Assembly: GCA_028287785.1 (NCBI GenBank)
Contig: JAQBOZ010000009.1
Location: forward strand, 186,001 to 250,000
DNA length: 64,000 bases
Source of the DNA: Chlorobiota bacterium
GTDB taxonomy: Bacteria > Bacteroidota > Ignavibacteria > OLB7
Direction: 5' to 3'
In this document: positions 1 to 7,664 of the stretch, piece by piece
Numbering within the stretch: the first letter of the stretch is position 1
Layout: the number at the start of each line of letters is the position of its first letter
Notes under the pieces: model-generated
The model's database searches: none
Told to the model about the DNA's origin: nothing
The model's input: the letters and a program-made list of their open reading frames with translations, nothing else
Program-made: the position numbers and the translations under genes

Positions 1-13
1 TTAGTATATAAAG

Positions 14-121
14 AATGACACATGACACATATGACGCATGTATCACCTTATTCTATATGTGCAGGAGCATACACGTATAGAAAGAAGCCAGAAAACATGT
101 CTATTTGCGTCATGTGTCATT
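14..121. repeat. Inverted repeat pair at left edge
   Basis: AATGACACATGAC at 14-26 is matched by its exact reverse complement at 109-121, giving 13-bp arms about 82 bp apart. Partial direct copies of the same word (TGACACA, ATGACGCATG) lie just inside the left arm. Arms of this kind can be element ends or repressor operators. I see no transposase between them, so the role is open. Confidence 0.6.
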
Positions 122-135
122 CTGAACATTCGTTG

Positions 136-181
136 TTCAGAATAGCATCCATTCTTCAGAACGTCCCACGTCCTTCAGAAC
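136..181 (+). repeat. Iteron-like TTCAGAAy repeats, 19-bp period
   Basis: TTCAGAA(T/C) starts at 136, 155 and 174, exactly 19 bp apart. An inverted copy, TTCTGAA, lies at 120-126 and makes a short dyad (CTGAAC 122-127 / GTTCAG 135-140) with the first copy. Regular spacing suggests binding sites for one protein, such as an operator or replication or recombination iterons. No protein can be assigned, although the CI-like repressor at 1276 is a candidate. Confidence 0.5.
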
Positions 182-323
182 ATCATTCCTCGTGCATACG
201 CGCTCGGATACCGGCGATAACGCCGTCCGGTCGTTGCTGAAATCCCCATCACGTTGTTGCGCGAACGTGGACCCGCCGGCGGCTCGGCCAAGGGTATGGC
301 TTCCAACCAATTGATCTCCATCA

Positions 324-582
324 GCAGGATCGTGCTCCCCCGCAGGCACTCCCACTCCGGGAGTGTCTGCTCCCGACGCTGGTACCGCGAACGGGGGGAC
401 ACCGGACTGTGTGCTACAATTTGGCCCAGTACGGCTACCGCTACCGGCCTCCAGGCGACGAGCAGGATCGCGCGCTTTCGCATGCGCTCCCACCCCCGCA
501 GATGGTGGTACCGCGAACGGGCGGGCACCGACTGTGTGCGACAATTTGGCCCGGTACGGCTACCGGCCTCCAAGCGACGACG
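324..582. repeat. Two-copy imperfect tandem repeat (~120-138 bp)
   Basis: Copy 1 (324-461) and copy 2 (462-582) share the blocks GCAGGATCG, GGTACCGCGAACGGG, ACAATTTGGCCC and TACCGGCCTCCA. They differ by small indels, so no single frame reads through both copies with similar peptides. Several overlapping ORFs cross the repeat on both strands, but none is convincing. From 1 to about 634 I see no reliable gene; the segment looks like decayed or non-coding element DNA. Confidence 0.55.
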
Positions 583-634
583 ATCGCACGAAGGGGGTCC
601 GGTAGCAGAGCGGACGGAACGATCGATGGGGGAT

Positions 635-880
635 TCATCCATGCATACCGAACGGATGGAGGTCACGTTCAATCCGCGTCTGTCCTTCGTCGATGTTCTC
701 GTGTCTGCCCATGCCCTTGATGATGCCCGAGACACCATGCACAACCTTCTCAATACCCGTTCCCGGATTGTCCGGGTCGTTCTTCTTGGAGGAGAGAAGG
801 CCATTCTTGGCGTTCAAGCGTATGCCGCATTGTGTATCGATGTCAATGAGGATCGCGTGTTGCGTTGCGTTGCCGGTCAT
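635..880 (-). CDS. Hypothetical protein, 81 aa
   Basis: Not recognised. The ATG at 880-878 overlaps the stop of the minus-strand ORF upstream (877-1038) as ATGA, a typical translational-coupling arrangement. That is the main reason to take it as real. The composition is protein-like, mixed polar with a glycine-rich middle (GIEKVVHGVSGIIKGMG). There is no signal peptide or membrane segment. It lies divergent to the CI-like repressor gene, where phage or mobile elements often keep short early genes. It could still be a chance ORF opposite a longer, less protein-like plus-strand ORF. Confidence 0.35.
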   Translation of the reverse strand: MTGNATQHAILIDIDTQCGIRLNAKNGLLSSKKNDPDNPGTGIEKVVHGVSGIIKGMGRHENIDEGQTRIERDLHPFGMHG

Positions 881-1038
881 GATAGCGCCACCAGTCTTCG
901 TGCGGCCAGTTCGCAGGCCTCATGGTTCTTCTTGGCGCGTTCAGCGATCCGGCAGAGAGCCTCGTTGAGGATGTCCAGATCACCGCTCTTCATTCGCACG
1001 CTGGCACGTTGGTCGGAGATGCTGATGAAGACGTTCAC
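877..1038 (-). CDS. Hypothetical small protein, 53 aa (GTG start)
   Basis: Read from GTG at 1038-1036 to TGA at 879-877. An internal ATG at residue 16 is an alternative start. The sequence is helix-prone and charged (ALCRIAERAKKNHEACELA), much more protein-like than the opposite strand. Its stop overlaps the next gene's start as ATGA. No family recognised. Together with the 81-aa ORF it would form a two-gene unit divergent from the repressor-like gene. The frame stays open upstream to about 1150 without an ATG, so the true start is uncertain. Confidence 0.4.
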   Translation of the reverse strand: MNVFISISDQRASVRMKSGDLDILNEALCRIAERAKKNHEACELAARRLVALS

Positions 1039-1105
1039 GGACGCGGCTGGCTCACTGCGTGTCGCGATGGGACTAAAGCTATTTCCCCATACGGTTGAAG
1101 AACTG

Positions 1106-1136
1106 TTGACAAAGGATTGACGAAGTGTTAAGTTTG
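1106..1136 (+). promoter_or_regulatory. Promoter for CI-like repressor gene
   Basis: TTGACA at 1106-1111 is followed after 17 bp by TAAGTTTG at 1129-1136. The downstream box matches the Bacteroidota consensus TAnnTTTG exactly, and the upstream box also fits a classic -35. Transcription would start near 1142, leaving a leader of about 130 nt before the likely ATG at 1276. Confidence 0.6.
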
Positions 1137-1275
1137 TAGGCGTATTAGTCTACGAATGCGTAACGGCGGCGAATATAACTGTTGTCCAACGTCGAAAGCA
1201 AGACATTGTCGTCATGCCGTAGACGATTTTGCATACAATGTTCCGATAACCGTATTCGATGATGGGGTAGCTGCG

Positions 1276-1623
1276 ATGGGCGTGTACGGCAAAGCCGTCC
1301 TCGAACGATTGAGGGATGCGCTGAGGATTCCAAACGCACGAGGGGCACAGGTCAAGCTGGCGCACCGGCTTGGCATTACGCGGGCCGAACTCTTTCGATG
1401 GCAGAGCAGGGATCAGGTGGGGTTTGTCCGCGTTCTCGACGTGTGCGACGATGAAGGCTTCGATGCAAATTGGATTCTCTTCGGGAAGCACTTCAACGAC
1501 CTCTCCGCTGTGCAGTTCCTCGATATCCAGCCGCCCACCGATGAGATCATGGAACTCGATCAGATTGCTGAAGCCATCCAGAAAGTGCGATCGGCGGTCG
1601 CGGCTCGGAAAGGTTCCGCATGA
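1276..1623 (+). CDS. CI-like phage repressor, N-terminal HTH domain (115 aa)
   Basis: Residues 3-70 resemble the bacteriophage CI repressor helix-turn-helix domain: AVLERLRDALRI, then AQVKLAHRLGITRAELFRW as helix-turn-helix, then GFDANWILFGKH. It would bind operator DNA as a dimer. I chose ATG 1276 because the domain begins there; an in-frame ATG at 1156 would add 40 residues unlike the family. The ORF ends at TGA 1621-1623, and a LexA/UmuD-like S24 domain follows in the +1 frame. Full-length CI/LexA-type repressors join these two parts in one polypeptide, so this is either a split pair or one gene broken (or recoded) at the TGA. The upstream divergent small ORFs suit a repressor-control region. 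Confidence 0.7.
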   Translation: MGVYGKAVLERLRDALRIPNARGAQVKLAHRLGITRAELFRWQSRDQVGFVRVLDVCDDEGFDANWILFGKHFNDLSAVQFLDIQPPTDEIMELDQIAEAIQKVRSAVAARKGSA

Positions 1624-2059
1624 GTTCGGCGTTATCACCTTTCCGGTCGTCTTCCCCACGAGGCCGCACATTACCCCGTCGCCTCGCGACGATGATCATT
1701 TCGTCAACCCAATTGAGTTTTATTGGTATGCCCATCACCCCCCCCCAAACAAGCGGTGGTTTGATTATTTCTGTACGAATCATCCGAAGAACACCTACTA
1801 CGCTCGCGTGGCAGGCAACTGTATGTCCCGCGTCGGAATCCGCCAAGGCGATGTTCTCAGTATCGATGCCGCGATGGAGCCAAAACCCGGTGAGATTGTC
1901 TATGCACGCACCGGCAGCGCGGGCCTTGTAACGCAGCAATGGGCACCTCCGTTTCTCCTCTCACTCAACGATGATGCTACCCCGACACGCATGACTCCCG
2001 AGATGAATGTGCAAGTCCTCGGTGTCGTCGTATCAATGATACGCGACCTTACTCTCTAA
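1541..2059 (+). CDS. LexA/UmuD-like S24 domain, catalytic Ser replaced by Cys
   Basis: The region encoded from about 1797 reads YYARVAGNCMSRVGIRQGDVLSID, the S24 fold of LexA/UmuD/CI proteins. In that family the motif is G-D-S-M, with the Ser as nucleophile; here it is G-N-C-M, the Cys codon being 1820-1822. Where UmuD has its catalytic Lys the sequence reads LVTQQW, with no Lys. Self-cleavage as in SOS repressors is therefore doubtful. The first in-frame ATG is 1541, inside the HTH gene; no start codon lies near the HTH stop. A +1 shift at gca-t-gag (1618-1624) would fuse it to the HTH domain. A nine-C run lies inside the gene. It may be a separate coupled gene or the 3' half of a frameshifted repressor. 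Confidence 0.6.
   Translation: MRSWNSIRLLKPSRKCDRRSRLGKVPHEFGVITFPVVFPTRPHITPSPRDDDHFVNPIEFYWYAHHPPPNKRWFDYFCTNHPKNTYYARVAGNCMSRVGIRQGDVLSIDAAMEPKPGEIVYARTGSAGLVTQQWAPPFLLSLNDDATPTRMTPEMNVQVLGVVVSMIRDLTL
1738..1746 (+). repeat. Homopolymer C9 in S24-domain gene
   Basis: Nine consecutive C residues sit inside the coding sequence where the peptide reads HHPPPN. The reading frame makes sense on both sides at this length. Such tracts slip readily during replication or sequencing, so any change of one would switch off the gene. Confidence 0.85.
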
Positions 2060-2091
2060 CATCCACAATCATATCATGGAGGTTCTTCTCT

Positions 2092-3318
2092 ATGGCAGCA
2101 CAACGCAAGCACCCTCACTGGAACATCAAAGGGGGACCGGGCTATATCCGGGGGCAAGGCCCTGGCCCTATTCAACGAGCCTTTATGCGGTTCGGGGACA
2201 AGGAAATCGCTCTGGGAGTTCCCTTCACGCAGGAATACAAGCCCTACTGTTTGAAGATCCTTCGTGCCGAGCAGGATAGGCGGCGATTAGAATACGCGGC
2301 GGCGACCTTCGGCATTGATCTGCCTGGCCATCTCCGTCCTGTGTCGAATCGGCCTCCGGCGGAGCAGAAGCCGGAAGGGGTCCGTCTCACTCTTGAAGGG
2401 CTTATCGAGCAGTTTCGGATGGCGACCTATCCGAGTGTCTCGGTTCATGTGAGATCGCACTTCGAGTGCGCGATTCGTCACTACGTCCGCGTGAATTATG
2501 AGTGGAATATCCTCGATGATGGGCATATGGTCAACGTCGGGCAACGCATTCATACCTCGCTCGTCAAGGTCCACAACTCCGGGGAGATTGCGCTGAACAC
2601 CCTCTCGAAGTATCGGAAGAACATCGAACGGGTCTTCGAGTACATCGTCGCCCAGGGAGCGCTGAAGACCAATCCAGCCGCAGGCATCCCGCAACAGCGC
2701 CGGCAGTCAGGAAATGAACCCGGACGGTGGGAACCGAATGAGCTTGAGATCATCCTCGAACGGCTGGAGCAGATTCAGACGTCACCGGCCTTTGCTGACT
2801 GTGTGCGTCTGTTGATGCTCTCCGGCATCCGCATCGGAGAGATCATGAAGATCACGCGGGAGCAGGCCGCGAGCGACTATCTCCCGGCCTGTAGCAAGGT
2901 GCAGGCACATCAGAGCGCGGAGAAGGTGCGGCGGGAGATTCCGGTCAGGATGATACCGGGATTGCGGGAATGCCTGGACCAGCTGCTTGCCCTGCCGCCG
3001 TCACGAACACGTCCAACCATGCTGTTTCCTCAGACGAGCCTCGACAACATTCGGAAGGATTTCAGTACGGCCTGCGAACGTGGCGGCATTACGTGCACCA
3101 GACGCGGGATCAACTGTTGCCGGAAGTCGGCGATCTGGTTTCTGGAACACGAACTCGGATGGGATCGGCAGTTCATCATCGATATGATCGGGCATTCGCG
3201 GGAGGTCGATGACAAGCATTATCGGGAAGTTCCGAAGGGGAAGGACTTGGAGATGCGCATCATCCGGCACATGGCCGGACAGACAAATACCACCACCGAA
3301 CGGGTGATCAACGGGTAA
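2092..3318 (+). CDS. Tyrosine recombinase / phage integrase family
   Basis: 408 aa. The N-terminal third should bind DNA arms and core sites (SAM-like helices around residues 100-200), followed by a catalytic domain from about 235. Visible catalytic elements: Arg I in LLMLSGIRIGEIMKI; an NCCR segment at the place of the usual HxxR; GHS in IGHSREVDD; and the nucleophilic Tyr in DDKHYREV. The first His of HxxR is thus Asn. GGAGG at 2078-2082 is well placed for ATG 2092; an earlier ATG at 2076 is in another frame. The gene follows the repressor-like genes by 32 bp, a layout of integrative elements or prophages. It would catalyse site-specific strand exchange. I could not identify att sites. Confidence 0.85.
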   Translation: MAAQRKHPHWNIKGGPGYIRGQGPGPIQRAFMRFGDKEIALGVPFTQEYKPYCLKILRAEQDRRRLEYAAATFGIDLPGHLRPVSNRPPAEQKPEGVRLTLEGLIEQFRMATYPSVSVHVRSHFECAIRHYVRVNYEWNILDDGHMVNVGQRIHTSLVKVHNSGEIALNTLSKYRKNIERVFEYIVAQGALKTNPAAGIPQQRRQSGNEPGRWEPNELEIILERLEQIQTSPAFADCVRLLMLSGIRIGEIMKITREQAASDYLPACSKVQAHQSAEKVRREIPVRMIPGLRECLDQLLALPPSRTRPTMLFPQTSLDNIRKDFSTACERGGITCTRRGINCCRKSAIWFLEHELGWDRQFIIDMIGHSREVDDKHYREVPKGKDLEMRIIRHMAGQTNTTTERVING

Positions 3319-3331
3319 GAACCAAAAAATG

Positions 3332-3352
3332 CTGAAATTTCGAATATTTCAG
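3332..3352 (+). terminator. Hairpin 14 bp after the integrase stop
   Basis: CTGAAAT (3332-3338) pairs perfectly with ATTTCAG (3346-3352) around a 7-nt loop. There is no T-tract afterwards, so it may be a weak terminator, an mRNA-stabilising end, or part of a recombination site. A second short dyad, GCCCCGATGGGGC, follows at 3363-3375. Confidence 0.35.
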
Positions 3353-3484
3353 TAGCTGCTTACGCCCCGATGGGGCTGGGAAGACCGATGCCGGATATGA
3401 CTCTGAGCATCATCCACAGCATCTCAAATTGAGTCACTACCAATGATCGGCCACGAGTGGCGGGCGCGCGGAAAAGTTTTTGCG

Positions 3485-3603
3485 TTTTGGGAACAAAAGG
3501 GGAACTGTGGGAGTATTCACTTTCGAAGAGACCGGGGCACCAACCTTCGGCCTTCAAATTTGAAGCTGTGCGGTCAGGGGTGAGTCGCGCAGCTTCTTTT
3601 TTT
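3485..3603 (+). repeat. Family 1 structured repeat, unit A
   Basis: The unit opens with TTTTGGGAACAAAAGGGG. Hairpin P1 is CCGGGG (3532-3537) / CTTCGG (3545-3550) with loop CACCAAC. A palindrome CTTCAAATTTGAAG (3552-3565) follows. The terminator-like stem is GAAGCTGTGCG (3562-3572) / CGCGCAGCTTC (3586-3596) with a loop containing TCAGGGGTGAG, then T7. It forms a tandem pair with unit B. Confidence 0.8.
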
Positions 3604-3713
3604 ATGCCCATACCATTCACCACGCTTCCTGATCGCAATCTCCGGTGAATGTTTTTCTTTGCGCGTGGCGGCGGATCGCGATCGAAACCTCCAGCGGAAA
3701 ATTCTTTTCAACG

Positions 3714-3832
3714 TTTGGGAACAAAAGGGGAACGTGGCGAGTATTCCCTTGTGAAGAGACCGGGGCACCAACCTTCGGCCTTCAAATTTGAAGCTGTGCG
3801 GTCAGGGGTGAGTCGCGCAGCTTCTTTTTTTT
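3714..3832 (+). repeat. Family 1 structured repeat, unit B
   Basis: Nearly identical to unit A from TTTGGGAACAAAAGGGGAAC to the terminal T8. The stem is GAAGCTGTGCG (3790-3800) / CGCGCAGCTTC (3814-3824). The upstream flank (GATCG..AAAATTCTTTTCAACG) is shared with the D unit, so homology extends about 45 bp 5' of the block used here. I see no clear promoter in this family. Confidence 0.8.
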
Positions 3833-3932
3833 GCCTTTTTTGAATCACGGCATCGAACCGCAACGCGGGGCTACCATCCAACCATACCTGATCCATCGCG
3901 AAGGACGTTCCGGCATCCTGCTGCTCATGTGC

Positions 3933-3961
3933 AAAAAAGAGGCGCGACGAATCGCGCCTCT
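3933..3961 (-). terminator. Rho-independent terminator of the 935-aa T9SS gene
   Basis: On the minus strand a GC-rich 9-bp stem (GAGGCGCGA / TCGCGCCTC) is followed by six T residues (A6 at 3933-3938 on the plus strand). It lies about 57 bp beyond the stop of the minus-strand gene ending at 4018. Confidence 0.85.
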
Positions 3962-4017
3962 CCGATCGAACATCACGACAGGGAACTCTCTCATATCGTT
4001 CTGACGTTATCAGCTCC

Positions 4018-6825
4018 TTATCGAACGATCGTCAACCGGCGGTTGAGGATGCCGAGCGGCGTTTGCAGCCTGTAGATGTAGATGCCGCTGCCGACGAGCG
4101 TTCCGGTGGCGTCGGCGCCATCCCACTGTACATTATATGTTCCGGCCGGAACCTCCCGGCCCGCAACGAGCGTGCGTACGAGATTGCCGGACATGTCGTA
4201 GATCGTAATGCTGGCCTGGGTCGCAACCGGGACATGGTAGCCGATCACCGTTGCGGATGTGGCAGGGTTTGGATGGGCCGCCAGCATGCCGCCGGCGATT
4301 CCTTCGCTCTCCCCGCGTTCCGGTGTCACCGTTTTCGGCTGCTCGCCTCCCTGCGGCTCCTCGGCCGGGAACTGGAGTTCGAACGTGACGCCGCCGATGC
4401 CGTTTGCCTGAGTCACGTCGTAGTGATAATACTCATCGAACGGCAGGAGGCCGCCGGTGTTCTCGAAGCGGATGCCGATAGTCGCTTCCGAATTGGCGGC
4501 GAGCGTGATGCCGATCTTCGCATCATCGCCGGTGATCCTGATGGTGCCGTCCAGATTATCCTCCACGTTCTGCCCCGGACGTCCGGCATTCACCCACTGC
4601 TGGTAGAGCGTTGTGCCCGGATCAACACGGATATTTCCCTGCGTGAAGAGGGGGTTGATGTCCGCTTCCTCGACCGGAATCGAGAGGGAGAGATCGGCCG
4701 CCGCGCTCTGCGCCTGCGTATTGCGGATTACGATGTTCTTCGTCCCGCCGGTCGGGCCGCCGGTCATGTCATCGGGTGAGACGATGACAACATTCCGCCA
4801 GACGATGTTATTGTTGTTGATCGCGTTATCCTCGGTGTTGCTTCCCTCCGCGAATGTCATCCGATCGGTTTCCGACTCGTAGCGTGCCAGGAGCGATATG
4901 GGCGGCGTTGTTCCGCCGTACGCGACCGGATCGGGAGTGGTCCAGGGGATTTCCGCGACGTAGGATTCGCCGGGAGCGATCGACGGGATCTGCGTCGTGC
5001 CGGCGATATCGCCGAGAACCGGCCCGTTATCGCTCGTGTAGTTGTTCCAGTGCATGGGCCACGCGAGGTTGGTGGAGGCGACGCTCCAGTAGACATTTAA
5101 TGTTCCGGGGTCGGTTGCCTGGTCGCTGTGGTTTGTGATGAACGCGTAGATATAGTTGGTGCCCAGCTCGAACCGCGGGGTTTCGTTCACCAGCTCGTGT
5201 TCGTAGAGAGAGCCGTTGGTCCGGCTGATAAGCGCGTTATCCTGGGCGTCGCGCACCCAGACCGATTCCGTTGTCCATGCGTGTCCGCTCAGCACCGCGG
5301 GCTCCGGGACCGGATCGCTCTTGGTTGGGTTGCCGTTGCTGCCGGTTCCGCCGTTGGTAAATGTGTGATTGTATGGGCCATCGTTCAACGATGCGTCCCT
5401 GTAGACCGGATATTCCTGCTTGTAGCAGAGCTGCGCCTCGCCCAGGCCGATCGCGGCGGGGGTGACATCGTCGCTGGCGGGGAGGGAATGGGAGGGGGTG
5501 GACATGCCGATCCAGGCGCCGTCTCCCTGCGTGGTCACATTCAACGTCAGGTTTTCCGTATTGCAATAGCTGTCGCCATCGGCATCGGTTTTAACCAGAT
5601 AGAAATCGGAATTGCCGGTGCTGACATCGCCGCTGATGGCATATCCCTGCTCCGCGATAACAACCGACCGCGCAACGCTGGTGGCTCCCGGCGGCGCGTA
5701 TGCCTTCGAGAAATCGATGGTGCCGTCGCTGTGCAGGCGCATGAGGAACGCCTTGGAGTTGTTCGCCATGCCGGCGATCACGACGTTCTCGCCGTTCCGC
5801 TTTACATCGTAGCCGATATCGAGCGTTCCGCTGGTGCCGGCATACGATTTCGCCCAGCTGAACGTGCCGCCGGAGAGCACTTTCACCGCATAGATGTCAG
5901 CTCCCAGATTTCCGGTGGCTACATACCCGCCGTCGGCCGCGATGGCGACAGAGTAGAACGCATCGTTGGTGCTCGATCCGCCGAAATCACGCAACCACTG
6001 GAACGTTCCATCCCCTTTCACCTTCATGATAAATCCCTGCGTCCCGCCGTTATACTTGTCGATTTTGCCGGCGACAACGTACCCGCCGTCGCTCGTCTGC
6101 TGAACGGAGTTCGCGACGTAGTTCCACTGAAAATCGTTGTAGGCCTTGTACCACGCCACCGAGCCGTTCGCGTTGAGCTTGATGAGAAGCAGATCGCCGA
6201 CCCCCGTTATTCCCCCCGTAGGGCATTCGACATACCCCGCCACCATATATCCGCCATCCTTGGTCTGCGTGATGGAATATGCCTGCTCGCGGCATGTGCC
6301 GGACCCGTACTGTTTCCGCCAGGCGACATTGCCGTTGCCGTCGGTCTTGATGACGAGAATCTCTCCCGGAAGGGATGCACTACTGACCGTGCCGAAGGCG
6401 TCCCGGTTGCCGAGAATCGCGTAGCCGCCGTCGGCCGTCGCGTGGATATCGGTTCCCTGCGTCCCGAACGAACCGGCGACGTACGTCCGCGCCGGGCCGA
6501 TCTGGCTGCCGGTGAGCGTGGCGCGGACTGTCAGGATTTTGGAGCTGCCGTAATCGCTGTTGTCGCCAATCATGATGTAGCCGCCACCCCTGGTGTACTC
6601 CAGGGGATGACTGCATTTTGCCACACCATCACTTGGCGCGTGTTCTGAATATTCCTTCGTTGCGGCGTCTCCGTAGGTGTGCTGAAAGCGCCGTACGAGC
6701 GGAAAGCCCGGCTGTGCCGAGAGCGAGATGGCACAAAGTGCCGGGCCGAAGAAGGCCAGGAGAAGTGTGCGAATGATCCGGCCAGGCCGGATTCGAATTC
6801 GCGGAAATGGAGTCGTGTTGGACAT
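4018..6825 (-). CDS. Secreted T9SS type A cargo protein with repeated DGGY motifs
   Basis: 935 aa. An N-terminal signal peptide (hydrophobic LLLAFFGPALCAISL, residues about 20-36) directs export. The N-terminal half has repeated blades with the theme DGGYxxxG (ADGGYAILG, KDGGYMVAG, SDGGYVVAG, ADGGYVATG), as in beta-propeller surface proteins. The middle is Ig- or CARDB-like by composition, without firm assignment. The last ~85 residues (HPNPATSATVIGYHVP, YDMSGNLVRTL, GIYIYRLQT) are the FlgD-like / T9SS type A sorting domain that directs outer-membrane passage. It is flanked on both sides by family 1 repeats. The specific function is unknown. Confidence 0.85.
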   Translation of the reverse strand: MSNTTPFPRIRIRPGRIIRTLLLAFFGPALCAISLSAQPGFPLVRRFQHTYGDAATKEYSEHAPSDGVAKCSHPLEYTRGGGYIMIGDNSDYGSSKILTVRATLTGSQIGPARTYVAGSFGTQGTDIHATADGGYAILGNRDAFGTVSSASLPGEILVIKTDGNGNVAWRKQYGSGTCREQAYSITQTKDGGYMVAGYVECPTGGITGVGDLLLIKLNANGSVAWYKAYNDFQWNYVANSVQQTSDGGYVVAGKIDKYNGGTQGFIMKVKGDGTFQWLRDFGGSSTNDAFYSVAIAADGGYVATGNLGADIYAVKVLSGGTFSWAKSYAGTSGTLDIGYDVKRNGENVVIAGMANNSKAFLMRLHSDGTIDFSKAYAPPGATSVARSVVIAEQGYAISGDVSTGNSDFYLVKTDADGDSYCNTENLTLNVTTQGDGAWIGMSTPSHSLPASDDVTPAAIGLGEAQLCYKQEYPVYRDASLNDGPYNHTFTNGGTGSNGNPTKSDPVPEPAVLSGHAWTTESVWVRDAQDNALISRTNGSLYEHELVNETPRFELGTNYIYAFITNHSDQATDPGTLNVYWSVASTNLAWPMHWNNYTSDNGPVLGDIAGTTQIPSIAPGESYVAEIPWTTPDPVAYGGTTPPISLLARYESETDRMTFAEGSNTEDNAINNNNIVWRNVVIVSPDDMTGGPTGGTKNIVIRNTQAQSAAADLSLSIPVEEADINPLFTQGNIRVDPGTTLYQQWVNAGRPGQNVEDNLDGTIRITGDDAKIGITLAANSEATIGIRFENTGGLLPFDEYYHYDVTQANGIGGVTFELQFPAEEPQGGEQPKTVTPERGESEGIAGGMLAAHPNPATSATVIGYHVPVATQASITIYDMSGNLVRTLVAGREVPAGTYNVQWDGADATGTLVGSGIYIYRLQTPLGILNRRLTIVR

Positions 6826-7037
6826 AGTGGTTCCTGTGGTATGAATATGGAGTGAGGGGCACCGATGCGTACGGTGCCCGATGCTGGCGGGTCATCCGCC
6901 TCCCATGAAGGGCTTCTCGTATTGACCAACACGAAATCCATTCTCCCGTTGCAGTGGTCCCAGCGATAAGCATAATGCTCGCGACGAACGATTTGTAGAT
7001 GATGGTCCGATGCGCCATCCTTCAAAAAAATCACTCG

Positions 7038-7155
7038 TTTGGGAACAAACATTCCACTCGATGAGTATTCACTTTCGAAGAGACCGAGGCACCAACCTTC
7101 GGCCTTCAAATTTGAAGCTGTGCGGTCAGGGGTGAGTCGCGCAGCTTCTTTTTTT
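7038..7155 (+). repeat. Family 1 structured repeat, unit C
   Basis: P1 here is CCGAGG with CTTCGG, one G-U of unit A replaced by A-U. The terminator-like stem is GAAGCTGTGCG (7114-7124) / CGCGCAGCTTC (7138-7148), then T7. The 5' part after TTTGGGAACAAA diverges (CATTCCACTCGATG). It pairs in tandem with unit D and lies upstream of the minus-strand T9SS gene. Confidence 0.8.
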
Positions 7156-7265
7156 ATGCCCATACCGTTCGCCATGCTTCCCGATCGCAATCTCCGGTGA
7201 ATGTTTTTCTTCGCGCGTGGCGACGGATCGCGATCGAAATCTCCAGCGGAAAATTCTTTTCAACG

Positions 7266-7383
7266 TTTGGGAACAAAAGCGGAACGTGGCGAGTATTCCC
7301 TTGTGAAGAGACCGAAGCACCAACTTCGGACTTCAAATTTGAGGCTGTGCAATCAGGGGTGAGTTGCGCAGCTTCTTTTTTTT
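7266..7383 (+). repeat. Family 1 structured repeat, unit D (compensatory changes)
   Basis: The most informative copy. P1 is CCGAAG / CTTCGG, fully Watson-Crick where units A, B and E have G-U pairs. The terminator-like stem changes GCGG..TCGC to GCAA..TTGC, so both strands changed together and the pairing is kept. The loop TCAGGGGTGAG is unchanged. T8 follows (7376-7383). Confidence 0.8.
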
Positions 7384-7473
7384 GCGCCGCGCCGATATTT
7401 TCCGCCACGCATCTCTACTCTCCAAGCTCCGTGGGAACGTGCCGGTTGTAGCAGTGAGGGGTTCGTGTTCCTC

Positions 7474-7537
7474 TCAAGCTCCATCGAAGCGAGCCATCGT
7501 TGCATCCGGGGGAATGGTACGCTCCGATGGAGCTTGA
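7474..7537. repeat. 18-bp inverted repeat (one mismatch)
   Basis: TCAAGCTCCATCGAAGCG at 7474-7491 is mirrored at 7520-7537 with one mismatch and a 28-bp centre. It lies between family 1 pairs C-D and E-F. It resembles REP- or MITE-like palindromes and has no ORF inside. GCCCCGATGGGGC, also present at 3363-3375, follows near 7572. Confidence 0.7.
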
Positions 7538-7664
7538 AATCATTGGGGAAATCGTACTGCTGTAACCGGCCCGCCCCGATGGGGCTGTGAAGCGTGATGC
7601 GTTACGATCGCCACATCATGCCGCGATCCGCAATCAAAATCCTCTCTGAAAAAATTTTCCATCG

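Noticed and set aside
254-1120. 288-codon plus-strand ORF at the left edge
   Set aside because: It crosses the tandem repeat, is rich in Arg/Ser as in shadow frames, and runs opposite two more protein-like coupled ORFs.
3360-3896. Minus-strand ORFs with repeated KKEAARLTPDRTASN peptides in family 1
   Set aside because: The peptide is only the complement of the conserved hairpin region; starts and ends differ between copies and no ribosome site is shared.
5128-6648. 506-codon plus-strand ORF opposite the 935-aa T9SS gene
   Set aside because: It is antisense to a gene with clear signal peptide, repeats and sorting domain; the GC-rich third-position bias explains the open frame.
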